DNA from: Mucilaginibacter flavus
Lineage (GTDB): Bacteria > Bacteroidota > Bacteroidia > Sphingobacteriales > Sphingobacteriaceae
Length of the DNA stretch: 64,000 bases
Direction: 5' to 3'
Assembly (NCBI RefSeq): GCF_030409315.1
Contig: NZ_JAUFPS010000028.1
Span: 1-64,000 of the forward strand
Position numbers and translations under genes: made by a program
Shown here: positions 27,115 through 37,098 of the stretch, in pieces
How the letters are laid out: each line of letters opens with the position of its first letter
Position numbering within the stretch: position 1 is the stretch's first letter
Notes under the pieces: model-generated
Database searches by the model: none
The model's input: the letters and a program-made list of their open reading frames with translations, nothing else
Told to the model about the DNA's origin: nothing

Positions 27115-27483
27115 ATGGCATTTTTGATTGATAGTAATATCATTATTTACTCTTATTCAAATGAGTATCAATATCTGCGGGATATAATTACTGATGAATT
27201 ATCTAATATCTCTGAAATTTCGAGAGTGGAGGTTTTAGGATACTATGCTTTAAAGGCAGATGAGCGAAAATACTTTAATGATATTTTCAATTTCGTGCCT
27301 GTTATACTTCCTTCCCAGGAAATCTTCAATAAGGCGGTAGAAGTTAGGGCTTCATATAATTTAAAGCTTGGGGATAGTATTATTGCGGCAACCGCGTTAA
27401 CCCGCGATCTTATTTTATATACAAGGAACGTAAGCGATTTTAATAAAATTGCCGGGCTAAAAATGGTCAATCCTATAAAGTAA
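27115..27483 (+). CDS. PIN-domain RNase toxin (VapC-like)
   Basis: This 122-residue protein has the PIN acidic residues: LIDSNIIIY (Asp at 6), SRVEVLGYYAL (Glu in the second site), LGDSIIAATAL (Asp near 90) and YTRNVSDF (Asp near 106). PIN toxins of type II systems cleave tRNA or rRNA with Mg2+. The partner antitoxin lies 2 bp upstream. The amidohydrolase starts only 16 bp downstream but is probably unrelated. Confidence 0.88.
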   Translation: MAFLIDSNIIIYSYSNEYQYLRDIITDELSNISEISRVEVLGYYALKADERKYFNDIFNFVPVILPSQEIFNKAVEVRASYNLKLGDSIIAATALTRDLILYTRNVSDFNKIAGLKMVNPIK

Positions 27484-27499
27484 GCTATCTTTATTTACA

Positions 27500-28771
27500 A
27501 TGAAGAAATTAACATCCGCAATAACACTCCTGTTGTTTTGCCTGCGTGCTTTTGCACAAATTACAACTACCGAAAGTTATACGCTGCTTAAACCCGACCG
27601 TGTTTTTGATGGCGAACAAATGCACGCCGGTTGGTGGGTATTGGTTAAGGGTAACCGCATAGAAGCCGCGGGTGAGCCTTCATCTATAAAACCACTTGAT
27701 AATGTAAAAGAGATCAACCTTGCAGGCAATACATTAATGCCGGGACTGATAGAAGGCCACTCGCACCTGTTTTTACACCCTTACAACGAAACTACGTGGA
27801 ACGATCAGGTGCAAACCGAAAGCAGGGCCGAACGCACTGCCCGGGCCGTTAACCATGCCCGCGAAACGCTTATGGCTGGTTTTACTACCGTGCGCGATTT
27901 GGGTACCGAGGGAGCGGCTTACGATGATGTTGGTTTGAAACAAGCCATCAACAAAGGCGTAATTCCCGGCCCAAGAATGCTGGTGGCAACACGGGCCATT
28001 GTGGCAACCGGCAGTTATGGCCCTAAAAGCAACGTGGCCGAAGCCGACATTATTAAAGGTGGCGAAGAGGCCGATGGCATAGATGGCATTACCAAGGCTG
28101 TACGCTCGCAAATTGGGCATGGTGCCGACGTAGTGAAAATATATGTGGATTATCGCTGGGGGGTAAATGACACCCCGGAACCCACTTTTACCGAGGATGA
28201 ATTGAAAACAGCGGTACTGGTAGCCAAAAGCAGCGGCCGCACGGTGGCTGTACATTCATCTACCACTGAAGGAATGCGCCGGGCAATTGCAGCGGGTGTT
28301 ACTACTATTGAGCATGGCGATGGTGGCACGCCAGAATTATTTAAGCTGATGAAAGAAAAAGGCATAGCCCTTTGCCCTACCATTAACGCCACCGAATCGA
28401 TAGCAGGCTATAAAGGCTGGAAAAAAGGCATCGACCCGGAGCCTGCCGGAGTTAAGCAAAAGCACTACATTTTTACCGAAGCTATTAAAGCCGGTGTAAC
28501 CATTTGCATGGGCGGCGATGTTGGTGTATTTGCCCATGGCGATAACGCCCGGGAAATGATCCTGATGGCCGAATACGGCATGAAGCCGATAGATGTACTT
28601 CGTTCCGCTACATCTGTAAACGCGGCCGTGTTTGGATTAAAGACCCTTGGAAATATCAAACCAGGTTATCTTGCAGATTTGGTTGCCGTAACAGGTAACC
28701 CTGTGAATGATATAACAGCTTTGAAAAAAGTGCAACTGGTAATAAAAGACGGTGTGGTTGTAAGGCAATAA
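27500..28771 (+). CDS. Secreted amidohydrolase, imidazolonepropionase-like
   Basis: This 423-residue metal-dependent hydrolase has a signal peptide (about 1-19, CLRAFAQ). Metal ligands: GLIEGHSHLFL (two His), VAVHSSTTEG (His), TTIEHGDGG (His) and MGGDVGVFAHGDN (Asp). This set fits the subtype of Xaa-Pro dipeptidase/imidazolonepropionase-like amidohydrolases. A paralogue with the same layout lies at 61581-62861. The substrate is unknown; dipeptides or cyclic amides are typical. Confidence 0.85.
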   Translation: MKKLTSAITLLLFCLRAFAQITTTESYTLLKPDRVFDGEQMHAGWWVLVKGNRIEAAGEPSSIKPLDNVKEINLAGNTLMPGLIEGHSHLFLHPYNETTWNDQVQTESRAERTARAVNHARETLMAGFTTVRDLGTEGAAYDDVGLKQAINKGVIPGPRMLVATRAIVATGSYGPKSNVAEADIIKGGEEADGIDGITKAVRSQIGHGADVVKIYVDYRWGVNDTPEPTFTEDELKTAVLVAKSSGRTVAVHSSTTEGMRRAIAAGVTTIEHGDGGTPELFKLMKEKGIALCPTINATESIAGYKGWKKGIDPEPAGVKQKHYIFTEAIKAGVTICMGGDVGVFAHGDNAREMILMAEYGMKPIDVLRSATSVNAAVFGLKTLGNIKPGYLADLVAVTGNPVNDITALKKVQLVIKDGVVVRQ

Positions 28772-28912
28772 ACTGCAATTTTATTACTTATCTAAAATTC
28801 TGCATTAAAAAACATTAACCATTGTTTTATTATTTTATTTACAACTATAAAATTATCAATAATACGCAACTAAATCCGCAATAGCCCGTACAACTATAAG
28901 TAACCTGCAATT

Positions 28913-31210
28913 ATGAGATATGGAGCACTCCGCATTGTTATTTTATATGTAATTGTAAGCCTGCTTTGGATAACCTTTAGCGACCGCCTGCTTTATTATT
29001 TCGATAGTTATTTTAGCCACCAGCAAGTGCTGCTCATCAGCTCATGTAAGGGGTACTTATTTGTACTTGTAACCGGCATATTTTTATATTATTTCATCAA
29101 ATCTGACGACCGCCTGCTAAAAAATAGCGAATTACAGTATCGCAATATGTACGAGTCGAACCCCAATCCGATGTGGATTTATGATGCGGAAACTTTAAAA
29201 ATTGCATCTGTAAATGATGCTGCCATAGCCTCATACGGGTTTAGCAAAGATGAATTTTTGTCGAAAACTATTTTAGATATCCGGCCCGCCGAAGACGCGC
29301 AAAAGGTTATCGCATCGTCAAAACATCTTTCAAATGATTTAAACCGCAGCGGTGCCTGGCGCCATTTAAAAAAAGATGGTACACTTATTTATGTGATTAT
29401 AACATCGCACAAAATCATCTTTAACAACCAGCCTCATGTACTCATCATGGCCCGGGATATGACCGACCAGGTATTGTTTGAGAAAAAACTGGAACAGGTG
29501 AACCTTGATCTTGAAAAAGAACGCGGTAAGTTAAAAGAGACGCAATTAATTTCAAAAATTGGAGGCTGGGAGTTTTTGCCGGCTGTCAATAAGCTAACCT
29601 GGTCTGAAGAGGTTTATCGGATTACGGGAATAGCCCCGGATGATTCGCGCCCTGCCTTTGATATTTACCTGGAGCACATTTACCCGCAAGACAGAGAACG
29701 AATGATTAAGGGGTTGCATGAATTGGTAACCACCGGCAAACAGCTCGACGTTACGCATCGTATTATAGGTATAGACGGTGACACCCGCTACATCAGGCAA
29801 TTGGCCAGGATAGATAAACATTCTACAAGCGAGGTTACTGTTATAGGGTCTATGCAGGATATAACCGAACTTAAAATGATGGAGGCTGAACGAAACAAAT
29901 ATCAGTTTAGCCTTGAAAGTACGCTTAATAATATAAGCGATGCCTTTTTCTCGTTAGATAACGAAATGAACATTACCAGCTTTAACCCTTTATTTGAACA
30001 AATCTCGGGTTGGCAAGGCCGTCAAATTACCGGGAAAAGCATCTTTGATCTTTTCCCTATTCAACAAAATGCCTTATACCCTTTTTACCAAAAGGCCCTA
30101 CGCGAGCGTATTATTGTTAAAGCCGAAGAGTACTCGCCTATATTAAAAAAATGGATTAGATTGGCTGCCTACCCCACCGATGATGGCGTGGCTGTTTATT
30201 TTGCTGACATCAGCGAAAGTAAGGCTAAAGACATTCAGCTGAAAGAAGCTGTTGAGCGATATGAACTGGTTGCCCGGGCTACCAAGGATGTTATTTATGA
30301 TTGGGATATGGTAAATGACCATATTATTTATAACACCAGCATTAGTCAGCTAATTGATGTACAACGGGTAGGGCATACATTACAATGGTGGCGTTCGCTT
30401 ATCCACCCCGATGATGTGGCAGAAGTAGTTGCCAGCCAGCAAAAAATACGCAGCGAGGGTAAAACCAACTGGGAATGTGAATACCGGGTAAACACCGGCA
30501 ATGGCGAATACAAGTATGTTGTTGACCAGGGCTATTTTGTATTTGATGCGCAAAAGCAACCTGTAAGGTTGATAGGCGCTATAAAAGATATTGACGATCT
30601 CAAACGCAGCAATCAGGAAAACAAGCGCCTGGCTGATATTATTACCCGTGTGAATAATATGATTGTTGTTACTGATGCTAATAACCAGGTGCGATGGGTA
30701 AACCGGGCATTTACCGATTTAACCGGCTATACGCCAGATGAGGTATCCCGTAAATTGCCTGCTGAGTTTTTATGCGGCACAGATGATGGCGGCCGGCAAA
30801 TTAATGATATGATAAGCAGGCAAGGCCAACGTGAAGCGTTTGCTACCGATTTGGTGATTTGCACCAAACAAAAAGTAAAAGTTTACATTAGCGCCGAGCT
30901 AACTCCGGCTTACGACGAACAAAATCAATATATTGGATATGTGGCTGTTTATCAAAACATTACATCGCGCCGCGAAAAGGAGGAAGAAATAAAACGCCAA
31001 AATGAGTTTTTACGCGAAGTAGCGTGGCTAAGCTCGCACGAAATTAGGCGACCGGTGGCTACTATGCTGGGCCTCATGAATTTGTTAGATTTAGCTCAAA
31101 CTGAAGAAGAACGTCAGGAGATTTTTCCAAAACTAAGCGAAAGTGTAAACCAAATGGACGATATTGTACACCTTATACACAAAAAAATTGATAACGCAGT
31201 AATGTTGTAA
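28913..31210 (+). CDS. Multi-PAS membrane sensor ending after HisKA helix
   Basis: This encodes 765 residues: two membrane helices (about 5-23 and 40-63), then about five PAS/PAC units (starting near residues 74, 210, 325, 450 and 575, e.g. NMYESNPNPMWIYD and RVNNMIVVTDANNQVRWVN), then a HisKA-like helix with SSHEIRRPVATMLGL (His 709). The protein stops 56 residues later, so the HATPase_c domain is missing. The bases after the stop do not encode one in any frame. It may sense a signal and act through a partner kinase. Confidence 0.8.
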   Translation: MRYGALRIVILYVIVSLLWITFSDRLLYYFDSYFSHQQVLLISSCKGYLFVLVTGIFLYYFIKSDDRLLKNSELQYRNMYESNPNPMWIYDAETLKIASVNDAAIASYGFSKDEFLSKTILDIRPAEDAQKVIASSKHLSNDLNRSGAWRHLKKDGTLIYVIITSHKIIFNNQPHVLIMARDMTDQVLFEKKLEQVNLDLEKERGKLKETQLISKIGGWEFLPAVNKLTWSEEVYRITGIAPDDSRPAFDIYLEHIYPQDRERMIKGLHELVTTGKQLDVTHRIIGIDGDTRYIRQLARIDKHSTSEVTVIGSMQDITELKMMEAERNKYQFSLESTLNNISDAFFSLDNEMNITSFNPLFEQISGWQGRQITGKSIFDLFPIQQNALYPFYQKALRERIIVKAEEYSPILKKWIRLAAYPTDDGVAVYFADISESKAKDIQLKEAVERYELVARATKDVIYDWDMVNDHIIYNTSISQLIDVQRVGHTLQWWRSLIHPDDVAEVVASQQKIRSEGKTNWECEYRVNTGNGEYKYVVDQGYFVFDAQKQPVRLIGAIKDIDDLKRSNQENKRLADIITRVNNMIVVTDANNQVRWVNRAFTDLTGYTPDEVSRKLPAEFLCGTDDGGRQINDMISRQGQREAFATDLVICTKQKVKVYISAELTPAYDEQNQYIGYVAVYQNITSRREKEEEIKRQNEFLREVAWLSSHEIRRPVATMLGLMNLLDLAQTEEERQEIFPKLSESVNQMDDIVHLIHKKIDNAVML

Positions 31211-31332
31211 GATTTGGTAGTAAAAGGAGTTGGCAGCCAGATTATTTCCATAGCCCATAATTGCCAGCCAGCATTGTATCGCTGTGCCACAATGTGACAA
31301 AAAAAGATCAGAAGATGCGCGCCATAATAAAA

Positions 31333-31367
31333 AATCCCCTCTGTTTGTTAACAAAAAAGAGGGGATT
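31333..31367. terminator. Bidirectional terminator between convergent genes
   Basis: AATCCCCTCT (31333-31342) pairs with AGAGGGGATT (31358-31367). It lies between the PAS sensor (forward) and the desaturase (reverse), with A-runs before the left arm providing a U-tract for the reverse transcript. Confidence 0.7.
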
Positions 31368-31412
31368 ATAGTATCGATGTTTTTTTTAACATCTTGTAAT
31401 TTTATATCGGGC

Positions 31413-32393
31413 TTAGCCGTTTATCCAGCTGAATTTATACTCCAGCATTGGGTTTTTCATACGGTCGGCAACGCGTAGCAGGCGGGTTGGTAAGTTCATG
31501 ATGTAATCACGGGCTTTTTCGCCGGTTTCGTTTAAATCAGTAACGCTTTCAATGTGCCAGTCTTCAATCAGTTCTTTCAGGATATCTACATAGTCAATAG
31601 CCGTGTAGATGCCTAAACGCTGGGCGGCATCGGTAAAGTGGCCAAAGGTTTGGCCTATTTTTAAACCTACTTCGCGCAGAAAGTGGGCCGGCATTACAAT
31701 TTTTTTGCGCATCATATCCTCAAAGGCTATCATGGCCTCATTCGGGTCAACTTCAAATATCTTTTCAATGAAATATTTGTACGCTTTGGCGTGACGGGCT
31801 TCGTCGCCGGCAATTACGCCGCACATTTTTGATAACAGGGTATCGCCGTCTTTTTTAGCCTGCGATGCCACACGCCTGTGCGATACATTGGTTGCTAATT
31901 CCTGGAAAGATGTGTAGATAAAGTTGCGATACGGATCGGTACCGGTACCAATATCAAAGCCATCGGCAATCAGGTACTGGGTAGATACCTCCATCATGCG
32001 CATATTAACACGACCGGATAGGTAAAGGTATTTGTTTAGCAAATCGCCGTGGCGGTTTTCTTCGGCGGTCCAGTGGCGGGTCCATTTCATCCAGCCACCA
32101 TCTTCGTTTTTGCTTACACCATCAACCATGGTTAACCATGATTCATAGGTAGGCAACGCTTCTTCGGTAATGGTATCGCCAATTAGTACGGCAATCAGGT
32201 CATAGCTTAAACCTCCGGCACTTTCCTGCAGTTCTTTAATCTCCTGGAAAAAAGAATCTCTTGACGAATCGGGCAAAAAGTCTGATGGTTGCCAAATGCT
32301 GTCAACCGGCTTCAAAAAATCATACATCTTTTCGAGCATGAATTTTTCAATGTGCCCCATTACTTCTCGTCGTTTTTCTACAAAAAATTCCAT
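31413..32393 (-). CDS. Acyl-ACP desaturase
   Basis: This 326-residue soluble di-iron desaturase introduces a double bond into acyl chains on acyl carrier protein. The ligand motifs are TAEENRHGDLL (EExxH, about residues 109-119) and GDEARHAKAY (DExxH, about 195-204). The length matches the plant-type stearoyl-ACP desaturase family found also in Bacteroidota and actinobacteria. It needs ferredoxin; none is adjacent. It is likely involved in membrane fluidity. Confidence 0.93.
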   Translation of the reverse strand: MEFFVEKRREVMGHIEKFMLEKMYDFLKPVDSIWQPSDFLPDSSRDSFFQEIKELQESAGGLSYDLIAVLIGDTITEEALPTYESWLTMVDGVSKNEDGGWMKWTRHWTAEENRHGDLLNKYLYLSGRVNMRMMEVSTQYLIADGFDIGTGTDPYRNFIYTSFQELATNVSHRRVASQAKKDGDTLLSKMCGVIAGDEARHAKAYKYFIEKIFEVDPNEAMIAFEDMMRKKIVMPAHFLREVGLKIGQTFGHFTDAAQRLGIYTAIDYVDILKELIEDWHIESVTDLNETGEKARDYIMNLPTRLLRVADRMKNPMLEYKFSWING

Positions 32394-32443
32394 ATAACCG
32401 TATTATTGAGCAAAGGTAACATTTAAAGCACAATAAAGTTACA

Positions 32444-33610
32444 TCATTTTATGGGATTATAACCTATTGCGTCTTGCATACACGTTGGTAAATTAAGTAT
32501 AGAAGGAGGGCCCGCGAATATGGAGAACGAACTGTTGTAATCCCACATCATTCCAGGAATGTTTAATCGCTTTAACGCCGCCCTCACCGCTTTGATATAC
32601 CGGCAGCGGCTATCCAAATCGGCGTACTTATTGTACACCCCATACTCGCCGCAAATAATGGGAACCGCGTATTTATTGCCCCAGTTTTTAACTATCTGCA
32701 ATTTATCGTTCACAGAGCGTTCATTGCCATCTTTTGGGTATAAATTATAGTGCGATTCGCCCGGTGTTCCCTTTGCATTGGGATTGAGGGCTGGAAAATT
32801 TTCCGCACTATAAGGAAATGTTACCCCGGTTGTTGCAACCTGGTTGCCAATCCAGGCCGCTCCCTGGTGCGTAAAAAAGAAAGGTTCATAAAAGTGAAAG
32901 GTATAAATGATGTTTTCATCTGCAAGCCTTACAAAGCGGCTTAGTTCATAAATGCTGTTATAGTTTGATGCGCCTATAATATAGGTGCGGGTTTTATCAA
33001 CTTTACGTAAGGCTGTTACTATGTTGTAAGCGGCATCTTTCCACACATCGGGGTTCATGTGGGGAGGCTCGTTGTATAACTCAAATAACAGATCGTCGGC
33101 GCTAACACTGGCGTATCTTTTTGTTATGTTAAGCCATATATTGATAATTTTAGCTGTTTGGGCGGTATAATTAGTATCATTTAAATTACCATTGTGTAAA
33201 TCCAAAACTAATTTAAATCCGTATTTACGGCTTTGCTTAACCACTTTATCAATGTAGATGAATAATTGCGCCGTTGGTATTTGCCCGTTTTCAAAATACG
33301 CGAAGGCTATTGGCAGCCTGAGACTTTTATATCCCAGCTTTTTTAGCAGCTTAAAATCGGCGTCTTTTATAGCGCCCTGGCCAAGCGGTGCCTTGTTCCA
33401 CGTTTGCTCAAGCCATGAAAAACTAACCCCGTTATCCAAACTTTTTGCGCGTTTAAACGCTAATACACGTGGCTGGGCTTGTTTTGGACTGCTTTTTGCA
33501 ACAGGGAAATTTATTGTTAAGAATAATAATGTTAACAAAAAGTTTAAAAGCTGCGTAAAACGGATAGTTTTGCTTTTTGCAGCACAGCTAATAACCTTGA
33601 TAATTAACAC
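32444..33610 (-). CDS. GH5 glycoside hydrolase (endoglucanase-like)
   Basis: This 388-residue secreted glycanase has a hydrophobic signal near the N terminus (FTQLLNFLLTLLFLTINFPVA, about 19-39). The GH5 motifs are LFELYNEPPHM (acid/base Glu, about 192) and PIICGEYGVYN (nucleophile Glu, about 321). It is divergent from the polysaccharide synthase genes (39 bp between starts). Bacterial cellulose operons carry a glycanase, usually GH8 BcsZ; a GH5 enzyme may play that part here, trimming or releasing the polymer. A free cellulase or mannanase is the alternative. Confidence 0.85.
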   Translation of the reverse strand: MLIIKVISCAAKSKTIRFTQLLNFLLTLLFLTINFPVAKSSPKQAQPRVLAFKRAKSLDNGVSFSWLEQTWNKAPLGQGAIKDADFKLLKKLGYKSLRLPIAFAYFENGQIPTAQLFIYIDKVVKQSRKYGFKLVLDLHNGNLNDTNYTAQTAKIINIWLNITKRYASVSADDLLFELYNEPPHMNPDVWKDAAYNIVTALRKVDKTRTYIIGASNYNSIYELSRFVRLADENIIYTFHFYEPFFFTHQGAAWIGNQVATTGVTFPYSAENFPALNPNAKGTPGESHYNLYPKDGNERSVNDKLQIVKNWGNKYAVPIICGEYGVYNKYADLDSRCRYIKAVRAALKRLNIPGMMWDYNSSFSIFAGPPSILNLPTCMQDAIGYNPIK

Positions 33611-33649
33611 AGGCCTTAATTTTAATTTATAATTCTAAGATAACGAATA

Positions 33650-34996
33650 ATGTTTGTTCAAATTACCAAAGAAGAATTAATAAAAGAGACCTCAAAAAAA
33701 GCGTGGTTCCAGACTAATAATATTGTTTTTACCATTGTTTTCCTGTACCCTCTTTTTGCTATTGTTGATTACATCTATGCACAAGACATCTGGATTCAGC
33801 TCATCATTGTACGTATCATCACCTGCTTAATTATTTATGGGTTACACAGTTTTATTCAATACAAAAAATATGACTACCGAATATTGCTGCATGTAGCCAT
33901 GCTGTTGTTATCCGTTACATCGGCTTTACTTTGTAATATTGTAAACGTACAAAGCCTAAATGTTTACTATTCCATTTTCGCCACCATTATTTTATTTTTT
34001 AACCTGCTGGTATTTTGGGAACCTATTAACTCCATTATACAGTTTTTATTAGCCATTTTGCTGCTTGCTATATTTTTTAACGCGCAGCATGAGTACAACC
34101 TGGATATTGTGATTAACAATGGCGGTCAGCTGTTTTTTATCATAGCTGCCATATCATGTCTTATACCTAACACACGCTATAAGGTAATGCAGCGCGATGT
34201 ACGCTCGCAAATCCTCATCGAAAAATCAAACGATCAGCTAAAGCAACAGAATACCGCTATCAACGAGAAGAATAACCTTATTGATATGCAATATGAGCAA
34301 TTGCGAAAGCTTGATGGGCAAAAGAATAGCTTTATTAACATTGCCGGGCACGATTTGAAGAACCTGATAGGTTCTGTTGTGATGAGCAACAACATGATCA
34401 AGGAGGAAGAGTATCGCTTAAGTAATGATCAGAAGGAGTTTGTGGGCTACATTGCCGAATCGGCCGAAAAAATGCAGTACATGCTTAATAAGCTGATGGA
34501 TGTTAAAGAGATCGAATCGCCGGAAATGAAATTCAACATCGAAATTTTTGATGTAAACATTGAGGTGATGCATGTGTTTAAAGGCTTGTATGAAACAGCG
34601 CTGATGAAAAACATTCACCTTGTTGATAACGTTTTAAAACTACCGCTTAACGTAAGGCTCGATAAGGTGTTTACCGGTCAGGTATTTCAAAATCTTTTAT
34701 CAAACGCTATAAAATTTTCCCAAACCAATAATACATTAAAAGTGGTAACCAGCCTTCAGCGCCAGCACTTTGTTTTTGAAATTATTGACGAGGGTATTGC
34801 TATAGGGCAAAGCGAGTTAGATATGATGTTTAACAAGCTTAAAACCTTAAACGATACATCGGGCGTTGGCGAAAGCAGGTTAGGCCTTGGCTTATCCATA
34901 GCCAAATTAATGACCCAGGAAATGGGCGGCGAGCTAACCTATCGCAGCGATGAAAACGGTAATTATTTCAGAGTAGAATTTTACGTTATAAATTAA
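33650..34996 (+). CDS. Membrane sensor histidine kinase
   Basis: This 448-residue kinase has six predicted membrane helices (about 25-175), a coiled coil, HisKA with FINIAGHDLKNLIGSV (His 234), N-box QNLLSNAIKFS (about 346-356) and G2 box RLGLGLSIAKL. The G1 region reads IDEGIAIGQSE rather than the usual DxGxGI form: Gly-Ile-Ala instead of Gly-Ile-Gly, so activity may be altered. It is 14 bp before the BcsB-like gene and appears to be the first gene of the polysaccharide unit. No response regulator is adjacent. Confidence 0.87.
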   Translation: MFVQITKEELIKETSKKAWFQTNNIVFTIVFLYPLFAIVDYIYAQDIWIQLIIVRIITCLIIYGLHSFIQYKKYDYRILLHVAMLLLSVTSALLCNIVNVQSLNVYYSIFATIILFFNLLVFWEPINSIIQFLLAILLLAIFFNAQHEYNLDIVINNGGQLFFIIAAISCLIPNTRYKVMQRDVRSQILIEKSNDQLKQQNTAINEKNNLIDMQYEQLRKLDGQKNSFINIAGHDLKNLIGSVVMSNNMIKEEEYRLSNDQKEFVGYIAESAEKMQYMLNKLMDVKEIESPEMKFNIEIFDVNIEVMHVFKGLYETALMKNIHLVDNVLKLPLNVRLDKVFTGQVFQNLLSNAIKFSQTNNTLKVVTSLQRQHFVFEIIDEGIAIGQSELDMMFNKLKTLNDTSGVGESRLGLGLSIAKLMTQEMGGELTYRSDENGNYFRVEFYVIN

Positions 34997-35010
34997 TTAT
35001 TTACAACCAG

Positions 35011-37092
35011 ATGAATAAATTTCTTTCCTTATTAGCTTTTGTATTTCTACTGAGTACAGCATCTAAAGCACAAAACATTGTAACCTTTAAAGCGCTGGGA
35101 CATGATGATGATATGATATATGGAATGAGCGGTGCTAATTCATTTTATTTTAAAATCACTCCGCTTACCGAAATGAATGGCAGCAAGGTGGTTTTATACT
35201 TTGAGCCATCGCAGGCTTTATTGAAAGAGCGCTCTTATATCAATGTGGTTATAAATAATAAACCTGCTTACAGCGGCAGGATGACTAAGGATTCTATACA
35301 GCGTATAGCGCTTAATTTAACCAGGGCCGATCTTTCAAACGATAAATTCCTGAAAATACAGATCAAAACCCTGCTTACTATTACCGATGATGTGTGCCGC
35401 GATCTGGATAACCCGGCAATGTGGCTGAAGGTTAAAAATTATTCATACCTGTCGCTCATTCGTAGTAATAAAAACTTTTTTGATAACGTAAATATCAGCA
35501 ACTGCTTTGATTCAAAAAAAGCGATAGTTTATCCGTCAAATCCAACGTTAAAAGATCTTAAGGCGGTAGCCTGGGCTTATTCGCGCCTTAAAAAAACCCA
35601 AACGCGCGATATCATGGTTTATGACGAAGCTCATTTACCAGATAGCATACGCAACTACATTAAAGTTGGTACCATAAATGAATTACCTGCCGCCAGCCGC
35701 GACCTGGTAAAAATTACTCCGCAAGCAGGTCAGGGTTTATTTTATCTAAACAAATCAATCGTTACCGTAGTTGATACCAATACGCGTATGGTAGAAACCA
35801 ACGGTGTATTAAGCGCGGTAAAAACAGCTACGCAGGAAACCATTCCGCAAGAGATTTTATTTATAACCGGTGGCGATGATGCCGGTTATGAAAAAGCCAT
35901 TACCGCTTTAGGTAACATGAACATACTTAACTCAAGCTATGGCGATTACCTGCTGATTGAAAAAGCACAAAATACTTTTTCAAAAACCATTGATGAAAAC
36001 CGCTCAAAATTATCACTGAAACAAATAGGTGGTGTAAGCGACTTCTTATCGGGCATTGGCTCATTGAAAAGCTCCTATAGTTTCAAAAACAGCGATTTTA
36101 GTTTTACCCCAAAAGAAGTTGAAATTCGTTTTGTGGCTAACTACAGCGCTTTAAACCCAGGGGACCGTGGTTTCTTTAACATTTACCTGAATGGCTTGTT
36201 GATCAGCAGCGAAAAGCTGGATGGGACCGGTAAATTAAATACAGCCATCACCATTAACCGTTACCAGCACCATAAATACAATACCCTGGAGGCCGAATTT
36301 AGGTTTTACCCAACCAGTGGTCACTGTAAAGACAGCTTTACCAACTTTTTTGCCGAAGTTGATGTAGATAAATCATACCTGGAATCAAAAAACCCTTTTG
36401 TGACCAGCGATCTGAGCTTTTACCAATACCCTGAAGCATTTAACACCGGTACTACCCGCATAGTGGTAACCAAAGATTACGCTAAATATGCAGCCGGTGC
36501 TATGGGCGAGATTATTTATGAGTTAAACAACAACATCAACGCCAACAACTTCCCCGAGTTTGTTTACTCTGACGCTATCCCAACTACCGATCTTAAAAAA
36601 TTCAATATCATTGCCCTGTTATCAAAAGATGATCAGTTGCTTAAACAGTTCCAGGATGCGCCTATCAACTTTGAAAGAGATTTCAGGCTGTACAGAACGG
36701 ATAACAACACGCCGGTATACTCATTGTCAGATACGGTGTCGGCCGGCCTGGCGCAAATTTTTTATGGCCGCAGCAATAATGCCACACTGGTAATTACCGC
36801 GACCGGTAAACATGTGGGTGAAGCGTTTTTAGCCGCGTCGAAATCAATTACCGAACAGCTTTCCACCCTATCAAGCAACGTTTGTATCTCTGATGTTAAC
36901 TCAAACAAATACCTGTTTAACATCAATAAATCGAGCGAAAACCTGGAGTACATTGATACCAAAAGTGGTTTAACCCGTTTTTGGGATAGCTACAATCTTT
37001 ACATACTGTTAGGTATATTGATATTGATACTGTTATCATTCCTGTACGTTCGTTCAAGGGTTCAAAAATCACAGGATCTGTTTAACGATTAA
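35011..37092 (+). CDS. BcsB-like periplasmic subunit of polysaccharide synthase
   Basis: This 693-residue protein has a signal peptide (1-20, TASKAQ) and a single membrane helix near the C terminus (YILLGILILILLSFLYV), the layout of cellulose synthase subunit BcsB. BcsB-like features include VVLYFEPSQALLKERSYINVVINNKP near 51-76, CRDLDNPAMWLKVKNYSYLSL near 130-150 and two flavodoxin-like/carbohydrate-binding halves. It would guide the growing glycan through the periplasm next to the GT2 synthase encoded after it. Similarity to BcsB is by layout and short motifs. Confidence 0.75.
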   Translation: MNKFLSLLAFVFLLSTASKAQNIVTFKALGHDDDMIYGMSGANSFYFKITPLTEMNGSKVVLYFEPSQALLKERSYINVVINNKPAYSGRMTKDSIQRIALNLTRADLSNDKFLKIQIKTLLTITDDVCRDLDNPAMWLKVKNYSYLSLIRSNKNFFDNVNISNCFDSKKAIVYPSNPTLKDLKAVAWAYSRLKKTQTRDIMVYDEAHLPDSIRNYIKVGTINELPAASRDLVKITPQAGQGLFYLNKSIVTVVDTNTRMVETNGVLSAVKTATQETIPQEILFITGGDDAGYEKAITALGNMNILNSSYGDYLLIEKAQNTFSKTIDENRSKLSLKQIGGVSDFLSGIGSLKSSYSFKNSDFSFTPKEVEIRFVANYSALNPGDRGFFNIYLNGLLISSEKLDGTGKLNTAITINRYQHHKYNTLEAEFRFYPTSGHCKDSFTNFFAEVDVDKSYLESKNPFVTSDLSFYQYPEAFNTGTTRIVVTKDYAKYAAGAMGEIIYELNNNINANNFPEFVYSDAIPTTDLKKFNIIALLSKDDQLLKQFQDAPINFERDFRLYRTDNNTPVYSLSDTVSAGLAQIFYGRSNNATLVITATGKHVGEAFLAASKSITEQLSTLSSNVCISDVNSNKYLFNINKSSENLEYIDTKSGLTRFWDSYNLYILLGILILILLSFLYVRSRVQKSQDLFND

Positions 37093-37098
37093 AATTTA

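Noticed and set aside
31211..31332. Frameshift that removed the ATPase domain of the PAS sensor
   Set aside because: The bases after the stop do not encode HATPase_c boxes in any frame before the terminator.
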